From NCBI RefSeq assembly GCF_000300515.1, contig NZ_AMSI01000004.1, positions 1-64,000 on the forward strand: DNA of 64,000 bases, in the 5' to 3' direction. A model generated the notes under the pieces. That model had not been told where the DNA came from, did not search any database, and saw nothing but the letters and a program-made list of their open reading frames with translations. This document shows, in pieces, positions 24,601 through 32,797 of this stretch. The translations under genes were made by a program, and so were the position numbers. This DNA comes from Nitratireductor indicus C115. Its GTDB lineage: Bacteria; Pseudomonadota; Alphaproteobacteria; Rhizobiales; Rhizobiaceae. The number at the start of each line of letters is the position of its first letter. The stretch's first letter is position 1.

Positions 24601-27411
24601 GCCGCCGCTGGCGGTTATGGTCTGTGAGTAGGGGACACCCTGGCTGGCGGGTGGCAACGTGGCGGGACTCACGGTGATGACGGGCGCTGCAACGTTGAGC
24701 GTATAGGACCTGCTGCCGCTGTATGGCCCGGCTCCGCCACTGCCGTCCGTGGCGGTAATGGTGAAATTGAACGTTCCGCCCGCCGTAGGGGCGCCGGAAA
24801 GCATCCCCCCTGAGCTCAGGTTCATGCCTGAGGGCAAAGCGCCAGCCGTAACTGCAAAACTATGCGGTGCGGTTCCGCCGCTGGCGGTCACGGACTGGCT
24901 AAAGGGCGTGCCGACGGTTGCGGCAGGCAATGTGGCCGGACTGACTGTCACGGTGGGCGCAGCGACATCAATCGTGTAGGCCCTGCTTCCACTATATGGC
25001 CCGGTTCCTGCGCTGCTGTCGGTTGCGCTGATGGTGAAATTGAACGTGCCCTCATCCGTCGGCGTGCCGGAAAGCACGCCTGAGGAGGTCAAAGTCAGGC
25101 CCCCGGGCAAGGCGCCCACGGTGACGGCATAGGTGTATGGACCCGTTCCGCCGCTGGCGGTCAGGGTTTCACTGTAGGACGCCCCGACTGTTGTTGCGGG
25201 AAGGGTGGCAGGAGCCAGAGTGATCGTGGGTACGGGATCGTCGTTGACGATGGTGCCCAGTCCCTGGACATCGCCCGCGGTAGCGCCTGTCAGGTTGGTG
25301 ATGTTGACGAAAAATGTCTCGGTGGTTTCGTGGGTCGTATCGCCGTAGACATCAACATAGAAGGGTTTGGAGACCTGCCCTGCCGGTATGCTGAAGCCCG
25401 TAGTGCTGGTTGCTTGGTAGTCCTCGCCTGCTGTTGCCGTGCCGTCGGCAGTGGCGATGTCGAACGTTACCCCGCCTGCACCGGCGGGACTGCTGAGGAT
25501 TATCGTGAACGGTATCGCTAGAGTTCCCGTGTCACCCTCGGGAAAGGTGAGGCTGTTGATCCTCAGAGTAGGAAGCACGGGTGGATTGTAGGTGAAGCCA
25601 CCCGTTTCCGTATCCGTGCCGCCGGCTGTCGTCACCGCCACATCCACCGCCCCGGCCGTGCCGGCCGGCGTCACTGCCGAAATAGTTGTGCTGCTGTTGA
25701 CGGTGAAACTCGCAGCCGCCGTACCGCCAAAGGTCACGGCCGTTGCACCGGTGAAGTTCGTTCCGGTGATCGTCACCGACGTGCCGCCTGCCTCCGGACC
25801 ATTGTTCGGCGAGATGGAAGTGATCGACGGGCCCGCAAGGTCGTCGTTGACGATGGTGCCCACGCCCTGGCCATCGCCCGTGATAGCGTTTGTCACGTTG
25901 GTGATGTTGACGAAAAACGTCTCATTGGGTTCGTTGGACGTATCGCCGTATACATCAACAGAGAAGACATAAGTGCTCTCCCCCGGCGCGATGGTGGCGC
26001 CCACCATGCTTTTCGCCTGATAGTCCTCGCCTGCTGTCGCGGTACCGTCGGCGGTTGCGATGTCGAACGTTACACCACCGGGTCCGGCAGGACTGCTGAG
26101 CGATATTGTGAACGGTATCGCTTGAGTTCCGGAGTCACCCTCGGGAATGGTGGCATTGTTGATCGTCAGAACCCCAAGGTCGTCGTTCAGGATCGTGCCT
26201 GTGGCAGAGGAAGGTGCACCGATGGTATAGCCTGAGCCGCTCTGTATGCTAACGACTACAGTCTCGTCCGCCTCCACGGAGAGATCGGCGGACGGGTTTA
26301 TCACCACGATGCCGCTCGTCGAGCCGGACGGAATGGTCACGGTCAAGGTCGCACCGGTATAGTCGCTGGCATCCGCGCTGCCCGTGTAACCGAGATTGAC
26401 GATCGTGGATGACGACAGGTTCTGGCTGCGCGTGACCGTGTAAACCAAATCGGCTACGCCGTCCTCACTCACCGAGGCCGGGCTGACGCTGATGGACACG
26501 GACGGTGCCGGTGCGACCGTCAGAGTGAAGCTCTCAAGCTCGAAATAGGCCCCCGGTCCGGTGCTGGAATCCGTGACCCGCAGCATCAGAGGGTAAGATC
26601 CGGGCGCGCTGGAGGTGGTGCCGCTGAGAAGGCCGCTGCTGGACAGGGATATCCCCGCCGGCAAAAGGCCGCTCTCCACGGCGAAGGTGCGCGGGCCGAC
26701 GCCGCCGCTGGCGAAGATGGTCTGCGAGAACGATACGCCCTGAATGGCCGTCGCCGATGTCGGGGAAATGGAGAGCACCGGGTTCAGCACCGTGCTGGTA
26801 TAGCCCTTGTCGACAAACTGCCCGATATTGTCGGTCGCCCTTACGGTAAAAGCGTAACCACCGCGCTGCGTTGGCGTTCCGCTCAGCAGTCCCCCGGAGG
26901 TTAGAGAGATTCCGAGAGGTAACGATCCCGACTGCAGGCTGTAGGTGTAAGGTGCCGTACCGCCACTTGCCGACAGCGCCTGGCTGAAGGCCGTTCCCGC
27001 GGTCATGGCCGGCAGCGTGCCCGGCGAGACCGTGATGGGCGAGGCCGGCGGATCGATGGTTATGTTGACCGTCACGACCCCGTTGTCGTTGTCTTCCAGA
27101 AAGAACTGGTCGCTCGTCGCCGAATCACCGCTGTGCGCATAGGTCACGAACTGCGTGCCGCCGCTGTTGGCGCCGATGGTCACCGTGCCGTGCTGGGCAT
27201 CTGGCGGGATCGGCCCGCTCATGCCGCCATCAATCGGGCCGTCACATGCGCTGACATCGATGGCCACCGATCCGCCATTGGCGACAGTGGCGTTCAGGGT
27301 CGGACAGTAGGCTGACGGCGCGGCTGAAGCAGCAACCGGCAACCAAAGCAGCAAGGCTATCAGAGTCGTTGCGATCGACAGGCTTGTTCTGCCCGATAAC
27401 GGTGCCCGCAT
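21688..27411 (-). CDS. Giant Ig/Calx-beta repeat autotransporter adhesin
   Basis: A surface protein of 1,907 residues. A signal peptide (ends about residue 31) is followed by a passenger built from sandwich domains: two putative-Ig modules (about 126-300), two Calx-beta (305-525), an IPT/TIG domain (528-610), a third Calx-beta (612-725), three more putative-Ig modules (728-1000), two looser Ig-like modules (1003-1226) and two near-identical cadherin-like modules (1229-1425). After a linker with an R-rich helical stretch (1520-1570) comes a beta-barrel of about 270 residues ending in Phe, typical of type V secretion. It probably mediates adhesion or biofilm formation. The ATG at 27411 is preferred over a GTG at 27417. 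It lacks the usual beta-helix passenger. Confidence 0.9.
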   Translation of the reverse strand: MRAPLSGRTSLSIATTLIALLLWLPVAASAAPSAYCPTLNATVANGGSVAIDVSACDGPIDGGMSGPIPPDAQHGTVTIGANSGGTQFVTYAHSGDSATSDQFFLEDNDNGVVTVNITIDPPASPITVSPGTLPAMTAGTAFSQALSASGGTAPYTYSLQSGSLPLGISLTSGGLLSGTPTQRGGYAFTVRATDNIGQFVDKGYTSTVLNPVLSISPTSATAIQGVSFSQTIFASGGVGPRTFAVESGLLPAGISLSSSGLLSGTTSSAPGSYPLMLRVTDSSTGPGAYFELESFTLTVAPAPSVSISVSPASVSEDGVADLVYTVTRSQNLSSSTIVNLGYTGSADASDYTGATLTVTIPSGSTSGIVVINPSADLSVEADETVVVSIQSGSGYTIGAPSSATGTILNDDLGVLTINNATIPEGDSGTQAIPFTISLSSPAGPGGVTFDIATADGTATAGEDYQAKSMVGATIAPGESTYVFSVDVYGDTSNEPNETFFVNITNVTNAITGDGQGVGTIVNDDLAGPSITSISPNNGPEAGGTSVTITGTNFTGATAVTFGGTAAASFTVNSSTTISAVTPAGTAGAVDVAVTTAGGTDTETGGFTYNPPVLPTLRINSLTFPEGDTGTLAIPFTIILSSPAGAGGVTFDIATADGTATAGEDYQATSTTGFSIPAGQVSKPFYVDVYGDTTHETTETFFVNITNLTGATAGDVQGLGTIVNDDPVPTITLAPATLPATTVGASYSETLTASGGTGPYTYAVTVGALPGGLTLTSSGVLSGTPTDEGTFNFTISATDSSAGTGPYSGSRAYTIDVAAPTVTVSPATLPAATVGTPFSQSVTASGGTAPHSFAVTAGALPSGMNLSSGGMLSGAPTAGGTFNFTITATDGSGGAGPYSGSRSYTLNVAAPVITVSPATLPPASQGVPYSQTITASGGTAPYSYSVTAGGLPSGLSLSSSGVLSGSPTVNGTFNFTVTATDNSAGSGPYGGSQAYSFQISAGTPPMVSSVSVPANGYYRTGDVLSFVVNFNETVLVNTLGGSPSVPVVIGAATVDASYVAGSASNALVFQYAVNPGDLDVNGIQVGGAIGLNGGAIANAFSTPADLTLNNVGSTTGVLVDAVAPKVTSSAVSGSPNSDAIAVDFLVTFSKPVIGVDSSDFVLTTTGSAMGAISGLATSDNVTYTVSVTGISGIGSLRLDVLADGSITDTPGNPMAAAYASGTPWVRSGSANASLAGLAPSIGTLDPAFDGATFGYAVAVANSVASLTLTPTADDANATITVDGTAVASGSPSQSLALTVGATAIPVVVTAQDGTTVQTYTVTVTRAASTNASLAGLAPSVGSLDPVFDGATFGYAVAVANSVASLTLTPIADDANATITVDGTAVASGNASQPLALAVGTTAIPVIVTAQDGTTTQTYTVTVNRALPAPTVLSRTIEINAGQTSSIELTEGATGGPFTGAAIVDISDSGAGSAHIEQNGQSFLLVFASSPIFSGGADVRFTLSNAYGTSAPGTISFTVLARPDPSQDAEVIGLLKAQVDTAKRFAQVQTRNFNGRLEQLHDEGDRRRNSMNVRLGYNESAGSGNDRTVRALNEAGADVPGLLGYASQSSGRAGGAGLAADKASGSGVFNGGGMNLGRYAIWTGGFVDFSESDNGGIDLDSTLVGVSAGVDYRFSDKFIGGFGVGFGRDRTEVGANGTENTGRAYSAALYGSYKPADNFFIDGLIGASWLDFDSRRYITATGDFATGSRSGQQVFGSLSAAYEFRKERWLVSPYGRVELSRTWLDGFTEDGGGAFGLRYGDQDIDTVSGVIGLRAAYAFKTGWGTLTPGARIEYTHDFAGSSRINLGYINLANLPYWLDIEASRRDYVTLGVSLDAELDLDWTVRFDYRTAFGNDNQDHAFGLKVGKTF
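23134..23727 (-). repeat. 297-bp tandem duplication inside the autotransporter
   Basis: Two adjacent 99-codon units (roughly 23727-23431 and 23430-23134) encode cadherin-like modules that start NASLAGLAPS and differ at about a tenth of positions. Long identical DNA stretches remain, so this looks like a recent duplication and a site where repeat number could change. Confidence 0.8.
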
Positions 27412-27863
27412 CTCCACTCCCCCTCATCTTCCCCGTTCGCGTCAGACGGAGTCGTGGAGCCGCCTCCCCAAAGAGGTGTTACGATAAATCCCGCTTCATA
27501 AATTTTGCAAGCATTTCAGCCGGCAAATTTTAATGAATCATATTTTAGTACCAGAATTTTTAGCCGACATTACACCAATTGAACTAAGTTATAATGACTA
27601 GTTCAGAGGCGCCTCAAGCATTCCATCCAAGGTTTTCAGACGACAAATCGATGGGCAGGAGCGATATTCCCCAAAATCCCTGAGAAGCCGGCTTCGAGGC
27701 ATTTCGGACCGCCACAACATTTGTCTGCGTCGGCATATAGGCGTTCGAGTGGGCAGGCGACGCACCTGGCGGTTTTTCAACGCTGCCTTGCAGGAATGCG
27801 GCTTTTTTCTCTTTTCTGAGACACGTCTATGTTGCAAGTTCAGAGACAAGGAGGAAATGCCTT
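27412..27863. other. 452-nt AT-rich gap upstream of the autotransporter and an ABC operon
   Basis: The divergent gap contains no convincing gene. Bases 27490-27600 are far more AT-rich than the surroundings, suiting a promoter region or an H-NS/MucR-type silenced upstream region for the adhesin. TATAAT occurs at 27590-27595 without a matching -35. An 83-codon minus-strand frame (27598-27849) is basic, has no family resemblance and is judged spurious. The AAGGAGG at 27848-27854 belongs to the ABC ATPase gene. Confidence 0.5.
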
Positions 27864-28685
27864 ATGCCCAACGAGAATTCGCATGCCGTGCGGTTGCACG
27901 GCGTGTCCATTGATTTTGCGCTTGCCAACGGAAAGCGCTTCGAAGCCGTAGCGCCTGTCGACCTTTCCGTCGGGGACCATGAATTCGTCGCCATCGTCGG
28001 CCCGACAGGCTGCGGGAAATCCACCCTGCTCAATGCGGCTGCCGGTCTTTTGAAGCCGGCGAGCGGCTCCGTCGAAATTTTCGGCGAGCGCCTTTCCGAC
28101 ATCAATCGCAAGGCGGGCTATCTTTTCCAGCAGGATGCCCTGATGCCCTGGAAAACGGTCAGCGACAATGTCGCCATCGGCCTTGAGATCGCAGGAACAC
28201 CCACAAGGGTCGCACGCGAGAAAGCGCAAGAATGGCTGGTCCGGGTCGGTCTCGGCGCCTTCGGCGACCGCTTCCCGCAAATGCTCTCGGGCGGCCAGCG
28301 CAAGCGTGTCGGCCTGGCGCAGGTGCTGATCCGCGATCCCAAGATCCTCTTGATGGACGAACCTTTCGGCCCTCTCGACGCGCAGACCCGTCTGATCATG
28401 GGCGATCTGCTTCTGAAACTGTGGTCGGAAGACCGCAAGGCGGTGATGTTCGTCACGCACGATCTGGACGAGGCCATCGCACTCGCCGATCGAATCATCA
28501 TCATGTCGGCGGGACCGCGCTCGCGCATCATCGGCGATTTCCCGGTCACGCTGGAGCGGCCGCGCGATGTGGGCGAAATCCGCCATGACCCGCGCTTCAA
28601 TGCACTGCATCGCGAAATCTGGGACGCCCTGCGCGACCAGGTCATGGCCGCCTATCAGAACACAGCCGGAGCGCCCGCAGCATGA
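27864..28685 (+). CDS. ABC transporter ATP-binding protein (nitrate/sulfonate/taurine type)
   Basis: A 273-residue ATPase of the SsuB/TauB/NrtD group. Walker A is GPTGCGKST, the Q-loop FQQDALMPWKTV (a hallmark of this group), the signature LSGGQRKRVGLAQVL and Walker B ILLMDEPFGPLD. A strong AAGGAGG precedes the ATG. The stop overlaps the permease start (ATGA). It forms an importer with the next two genes. Substrates of this family are small organic molecules such as alkanesulfonates, taurine, pyrimidine precursors or riboflavin-like compounds. Confidence 0.92.
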   Translation: MPNENSHAVRLHGVSIDFALANGKRFEAVAPVDLSVGDHEFVAIVGPTGCGKSTLLNAAAGLLKPASGSVEIFGERLSDINRKAGYLFQQDALMPWKTVSDNVAIGLEIAGTPTRVAREKAQEWLVRVGLGAFGDRFPQMLSGGQRKRVGLAQVLIRDPKILLMDEPFGPLDAQTRLIMGDLLLKLWSEDRKAVMFVTHDLDEAIALADRIIIMSAGPRSRIIGDFPVTLERPRDVGEIRHDPRFNALHREIWDALRDQVMAAYQNTAGAPAA

Positions 28686-29452
28686 ACCGCGGCTTATTGA
28701 TTTCCCTTCAAATTCTCGTTGCCGTGGTCACGCTGGTGCTCTGGCATATCGCGTCCAGCACCACATTGTTCGGCGATCCCAAGACGATTTCCTTCTTCTT
28801 CGCCGACCCGATCAGTGTGATCAAGCGCATCTGGACCTGGTTCAGCAGCGGCACGATCTGGTATCATCTGGGCATCACGCTGACGGAAGCCGTACTTGCC
28901 TTCCTGATTGGCGCCATAGGCGGCGTCGTGTTCGGCTTCTGGTTCGCCCGCAAGCCGCTTCTGGCCGCCGTGTTCGACCCCTATGTGAAGGCCGCCAATG
29001 CCCTGCCCCGCGTGGTTCTTGCGCCGATCTTTGCCCTGTGGTTCGGCCTCGGCATCTGGTCGAAGGTGGCGCTCGGCGTCACGCTGGTGTTCTTCATCGT
29101 CTTTTTCAACGTCTATCAGGGCGTGAAGGAAGTGAGCCAGCCGGTGCTGAACAACGCGCGCATGCTTGGCATGAATGAGCGCCAGCTCCTGCGCCATATC
29201 TATCTGCCCTCCGCGCTCTCCTGGGTGTTCTCGAGCCTTCACACCTCGGTCGGGTTTGCAGTGGTGGGTGCTGTTGTCGGCGAATATCTGGGGTCGGCTG
29301 CCGGCCTCGGCTACCTGATCCATCAGGCGGAAGGCGTGTTCGACGTGGTCGGCGTTTTTGCCGGCATGTTCGTGCTCATGGCCTTCGTTCTGGTGGTCGA
29401 CGGGCTTGTCAGCCTCGTCGAAAAACGTCTGCTCGCCTGGCGGGCATCATAA
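28682..29452 (+). CDS. ABC transporter permease (SsuC/TauC type)
   Basis: A 256-residue inner-membrane permease with about six helices. The family pattern includes NALPRVVLAPIFALWFGLG (about 105-123), followed by the EAA-like NNARMLGMNERQLLRHIYLP and the C-terminal GEYLGSAAGLGYLI. It is ATGA-coupled to the ATPase and separated from the receptor gene by 43 nt. Confidence 0.92.
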   Translation: MNRGLLISLQILVAVVTLVLWHIASSTTLFGDPKTISFFFADPISVIKRIWTWFSSGTIWYHLGITLTEAVLAFLIGAIGGVVFGFWFARKPLLAAVFDPYVKAANALPRVVLAPIFALWFGLGIWSKVALGVTLVFFIVFFNVYQGVKEVSQPVLNNARMLGMNERQLLRHIYLPSALSWVFSSLHTSVGFAVVGAVVGEYLGSAAGLGYLIHQAEGVFDVVGVFAGMFVLMAFVLVVDGLVSLVEKRLLAWRAS

Positions 29453-29495
29453 GCGAAAACAATTCCACAGGGACGGAAACGACAGGAGAAATGGA

Positions 29496-30518
29496 ATGAA
29501 ACGCAGAACGGTTCTTCTTGGCGGCGGCGCATTGACGCTCGGCGCACTCGCCAGCAGCCTGCCGGCGATCGCACAGGACGCGAAGCCTGAAAAAACGGAT
29601 GTGACGCTCGGCGTCGGCGGCAAGCCCCTGCTCTATTACCTGCCGCTGACCATCGCGGAAAAGAAGGGCTTCTTCGAGGAGCAGGGCCTGAACGTCACGA
29701 TCAACGATTTCGCCGGCGGCTCCAAATCGCTGCAGGCGCTGATCGGCGGTTCGGTGGACATGGTCACCGGTGCCTATGAACATACGATCCGCATGCAGCA
29801 CAAGGGGCAGGACATTGTCGGCGTCTGCAATATGGGCCGCTTCCCCGGCATCGTGATCGGCGTGCGCAAGGACATTGCCGGCGAAGTGAAGTCGGTTGCC
29901 GACCTGAAGGGCCGCACGATGGGGGTCACCGCGCCGGGCTCCTCCACATCGCTGATGCTGCAATATGCGCTCCTGAAGAACGGCCTCGAGGCCACCGACG
30001 TCTCGCTTGTCGGCGTTGGCGGTGGTGCCGGCGCCGTGGCAGCGATCAAGCAGAAGCAGGTCGAGGGCCTGTCGCATCTCGATCCGGTGATCGCGCAGCT
30101 TCAATATGACGGCGACATCGAGGTTCTGCTCGACACCCGCACAGAAGCCGGCACCCGCGAGCTGTTCGGTGGACCGAACCCCGCTGCCACGCTCTACACG
30201 ACCGCTGCCTTCACCAATGATAATCCGGTAACGACCCAGCGTCTCGTCAACGGCATGCTCGCAGCCCTGAAATGGTTGCAGACGGCATCCGCCGACGAGG
30301 TGGCGGATGCGGTTCCGGAAGAATATCTGCTCGGCAACCGCGACCTCTACAAGCAGGCCTTCGAGAATTCCAAGGAGATGTATTCGCCCGATGGCGTGGT
30401 CTCCAAGGAGGGCTACGATTCCATGATGGCGGTGCTGAAGACGCTCGATCCGGAGCTCGCCAATGCCGATGTGCCCTATGAGAAGACCTTCGACGCCCGC
30501 TTCGTGACGGCGGCTTAA
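29496..30518 (+). CDS. ABC transporter substrate-binding protein (NMT1/SsuA family)
   Basis: A 340-residue receptor of the NMT1/THI5-like or SsuA family. The signal MKRRTVLLGGGALTLGALAS contains a twin-arginine pattern and ends around AIAQDA. The body has PLTIAEKKGFFEEQGLNV, GGSKSLQALIGGSVDMVTG and GVTAPGSSTSLMLQYAL, typical of the fold. The start at 29496 follows AGGAG; an upstream ATG at 29491 opens only a two-codon frame. The ligand is unknown. Although a thiamine operon lies 2.5 kb downstream, no TPP riboswitch precedes this cluster, so a thiamine-precursor role is unsupported. Confidence 0.88.
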   Translation: MKRRTVLLGGGALTLGALASSLPAIAQDAKPEKTDVTLGVGGKPLLYYLPLTIAEKKGFFEEQGLNVTINDFAGGSKSLQALIGGSVDMVTGAYEHTIRMQHKGQDIVGVCNMGRFPGIVIGVRKDIAGEVKSVADLKGRTMGVTAPGSSTSLMLQYALLKNGLEATDVSLVGVGGGAGAVAAIKQKQVEGLSHLDPVIAQLQYDGDIEVLLDTRTEAGTRELFGGPNPAATLYTTAAFTNDNPVTTQRLVNGMLAALKWLQTASADEVADAVPEEYLLGNRDLYKQAFENSKEMYSPDGVVSKEGYDSMMAVLKTLDPELANADVPYEKTFDARFVTAA

Positions 30519-30570
30519 AGCGTGTCGTACAGTCAGGTGGGACCACCTGACTGAGGCACGATTGCGAACC
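30516..30570. repeat. Short intergenic repeat fragment with hairpin
   Basis: AAAGCGTGTCGT followed by a near-perfect dyad (AGTCAGGTGG at 30531-30540 with CCACCTGACT at 30543-30552). It shares the AGTCAGGTGG core with the 20545 copy and the AAAGCGTGTCGT head with the 46393 copy. Confidence 0.6.
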
Positions 30571-30580
30571 CGGAAGAGAG

Positions 30581-30609
30581 ACAGGCCGTCCTCGGTTGGG
30601 ACGGCCTGT
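30581..30609. terminator. Bidirectional terminator between ABC operon and GntR gene
   Basis: An 11-bp perfect stem (ACAGGCCGTCC with GGACGGCCTGT) and a 7-nt loop between convergent genes. No T-run follows on the plus strand. Confidence 0.65.
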
Positions 30610-30631
30610 CATCCATAAGTTTCCACCATTT

Positions 30632-31282
30632 TCAGAGACCGCGCATTTGCGCCGACAAAAGCCCGTGCAGGGCTTTGCCTGCGTCTTCTATGTGTTGCGC
30701 GAGCATGCCGCAGGCCTGCGCTTCATCGCGCCTGCGGCATGCTTCAAGCAAAGCCCTATGCTCATGATGGGATTGCGCGACATAATCGAGCTCGATGGCC
30801 GCAACGCGCAAATAGCGATCCGCAAGCTCGTTCAGTCCGGCGATGTGGGTGAGCAGGCGTGGCCGCCCGCACGGCTCGTAAAGAGCCATGTGGAATGCCT
30901 TGTTGAGCGCCCCGAAAGTGCGAATATCCCCCTCCTCCGCCTGCATCTGGATTTCGCTCGCGCGATCGAGCTGCCGATTTGTGAGTTCGGGAATGGCGAG
31001 CCGCAAAGCCAGAACTTCGGCAGCGCCCCGCATTTCGTAGATCTCCTGAAACTCCGCTGCATCGAGCGGTGCAACCGTCGCGCCGCGATTGGGCAGCATC
31101 TGCACCAGCCCCTCCGCTTCCAGAAAACGCAACGCATCGCGCACCGGCATGCGACTGGTGCCGTAGGTTTCGGCGATCTTCTCCTGGCGCAGCGCCGAAC
31201 CAGCCGCGAGCGCGCCTGAGACGATCTCGCCGCGCAACCCCGCTGCAATGCGCTCAGCCTGTTCGCCCCGCTTTTCGCTCAT
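30632..31282 (-). CDS. GntR-family (FCD domain) transcriptional regulator
   Basis: A 216-residue regulator. The winged helix has RQEKIAETYGTSRMPVRDALRFLEAEGLV (residues about 32-60), and the C-terminal FCD domain keeps likely metal-site residues (FHMALYE, the HHEHRALLEA stretch, LAQHIEDA). It is divergent from an aminotransferase 123 nt away with a strong dyad in between, and convergent with the ABC importer. It probably represses the aminotransferase gene and perhaps its own. Confidence 0.9.
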   Translation of the reverse strand: MSEKRGEQAERIAAGLRGEIVSGALAAGSALRQEKIAETYGTSRMPVRDALRFLEAEGLVQMLPNRGATVAPLDAAEFQEIYEMRGAAEVLALRLAIPELTNRQLDRASEIQMQAEEGDIRTFGALNKAFHMALYEPCGRPRLLTHIAGLNELADRYLRVAAIELDYVAQSHHEHRALLEACRRRDEAQACGMLAQHIEDAGKALHGLLSAQMRGL

Positions 31283-31364
31283 TCACCGCATCCGCTGTTG
31301 TGGCCTGTCTTGCGGCCTCTGACCTTGTGTAATGCGCTGCCTGATTGACAGCAATCCAGATTTA

Positions 31365-31391
31365 TGTATCCAATTTATATAAATGGATACA
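31365..31391. promoter_or_regulatory. Candidate operator of the divergent GntR regulator
   Basis: An inverted repeat TGTATCCA-N11-TGGATACA with an AT-only spacer, centred in the gap between the regulator and aminotransferase. TTGACA at 31345-31350 is a plausible -35, and the left arm (TATCCA) would fall in the -10 region, so binding would block transcription. The second arm ends 14 nt before the aminotransferase ATG. Confidence 0.55.
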
Positions 31392-31405
31392 ATAAGGATT
31401 TTGAT

Positions 31406-32578
31406 ATGACAGTGGAGCGCTTACGGCACATTCCCGGTATTGGCGTGGACAGGATGGGCGATGCAGCCGATGCAGCCGATGCAGCCAGCAGTAGGGAAAT
31501 GCTGCGGCTGGAGAATCTGGACACCGACATTCCCCCGCCGCGCGAGGCGATCGAGGCCACGCAGGCAGCGATCACCCGTGATGACGCCAATTCCTATCTG
31601 CCTTTTCTCGGCATCGACGATCTGCGCAAGGCGGCAGCCGAAAGGCTGACGAAAACGACGGGCGTTTCCTATGACTGGAAGAGCCAGTGCGTCATCTCGG
31701 CGGGTGGGCTTTCGGGCATTCTCAACGCGCTTCTGGCCATGCTCGAACCCGGCGACGAGGTGGTGATCACCGACCCTGCCTATGCCGGGCTGATCAACCG
31801 CATCAGGCTGGTGGGTGGCATTCCAAGGCTGGTGCCGCTTGTCGAGATGGACGGCGGCTGGCGGCTCGACCTGGAAGCCCTCTCGCAGGCAGCAAGCGCG
31901 CGAACAAAAGCCATCCTCACGATGAGCCCGTCCATGCCATCGGGCATTGTGCACACGAAGGAGGAGTGGGAGGCCATTGCCGATCTGGTGCGCCGAACCG
32001 GGGCCTGGCTCCTGCATGACGCGGCCATGGAGCGGATTCTTTATATCGACGGGCCTGTCATACATCCCGCTGGCATCGATGGACTGGCCGAGCGCACCGT
32101 CAGTGTCGGCTCGGTTTCGAAGGAATACCGGATGATCGGCTGGCGAGTCGGCTGGATCACCGGTCCGCGCGCGATCATGGATGACATCGGCCTTGTGAGC
32201 CTCACCAATGTTGTCTGCCAGGTGGGCATCGGCATGCCCGGCGCAGCAGCAGCCATCACGGCGCCGGACGATGGCATTGCCGCCGCCACCGCCGAATGGA
32301 AGGCCCGGCGCGACGTGATCCTAGCCGAGCTTTCGGGTCTTCCGGTCATCCGTCCGGATGGCGGCTGGTCTCTTCTCATCGACACCCGCGCAATGGGCAT
32401 GGAACCCGGTGAGGCTTCGAGGCTGCTGTTCGAGAAGGCCGCAATCGCCGCAACCCCCATGACCGGCTGGGGCAGCCCCGACCGGGCCGGGCGTTATCTG
32501 CGCTTCGTCTTTGCCAACGAGCCGGTGCATCGACTTGCCGGGATCGGTGACCGCGTGCGACGGGCCTGGAGCATCTAG
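31406..32578 (+). CDS. PLP-dependent aminotransferase, class I/II
   Basis: A 390-residue fold-type I aminotransferase. The Schiff-base lysine is in SVGSVSKEYRMIGWRVGW (about residue 243); the Asp contacting the PLP nitrogen is in LLHDAAMERI. The sequence SYLPFLGIDDLRKAAA marks the early conserved region. The start at 31406 follows AAGGAT; the longer frame would translate the operator. The N-terminus has a DAADAADAA run from a triple GATGCAGCC repeat (31460-31486). The substrate is unknown; the nearby importer and GntR regulator hint at catabolism of an imported amine or amino acid. Confidence 0.88.
   Translation: MTVERLRHIPGIGVDRMGDAADAADAASSREMLRLENLDTDIPPPREAIEATQAAITRDDANSYLPFLGIDDLRKAAAERLTKTTGVSYDWKSQCVISAGGLSGILNALLAMLEPGDEVVITDPAYAGLINRIRLVGGIPRLVPLVEMDGGWRLDLEALSQAASARTKAILTMSPSMPSGIVHTKEEWEAIADLVRRTGAWLLHDAAMERILYIDGPVIHPAGIDGLAERTVSVGSVSKEYRMIGWRVGWITGPRAIMDDIGLVSLTNVVCQVGIGMPGAAAAITAPDDGIAAATAEWKARRDVILAELSGLPVIRPDGGWSLLIDTRAMGMEPGEASRLLFEKAAIAATPMTGWGSPDRAGRYLRFVFANEPVHRLAGIGDRVRRAWSI
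31460..31486. repeat. Triple 9-bp tandem repeat in the aminotransferase gene
   Basis: Three perfect copies of GATGCAGCC encode Asp-Ala-Ala three times near the N-terminus. It is in frame, so copy-number change would lengthen or shorten a flexible segment only. Confidence 0.8.
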
Positions 32579-32690
32579 GGATATCGCAAACGGTGCCGCA
32601 GCCCGCATCGCGCGGCCTCCTTCCCAATCAACAGGTGATGAGCTGACAGCCGGCTTGACAAACTCGCTGCCCTTCATCACCCTGAAGGCT

Positions 32691-32797
32691 CACCTGGGGG
32701 GTCCCGCCAAGGGGCTGAGATTCTGCTGGGCATGGTTATCCATGCAGCGCAGTGACCCGATGAACCTGATCCAGTTCATACTGGCGTAGGGATGGTG
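32691..32797 (+). ncRNA. TPP riboswitch (THI element) upstream of thiC
   Basis: All conserved THI blocks are present in order: CACCTGGGG opening P1, GGGGCTGAGA (CTGAGA at 32715-32720), the variable P3 hairpin, GTGACCCGATGAACCTGATC (to 32771), and the closing GCGTAGGGATGGTG. It binds thiamine pyrophosphate and would shut off the thi operon when the cofactor is plentiful. A 175-nt leader separates it from the thiC ATG, which follows GAGGAGG. A CTTGACA hexamer region at 32654-32660 may be the -35. The remainder of the 394-nt gap holds no gene. Confidence 0.95.

Noticed and set aside
27598-27849. 83-codon open frame on the minus strand in the AT-rich gap
   Set aside because: Very basic, no ribosome site, no recognisable fold, and it covers the ABC operon's leader.
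27800-27863. CTGAGA near the NMT1-type ABC operon as a second TPP riboswitch
   Set aside because: None of the other THI blocks (GAACCTGATC, TAGGGA) is present.
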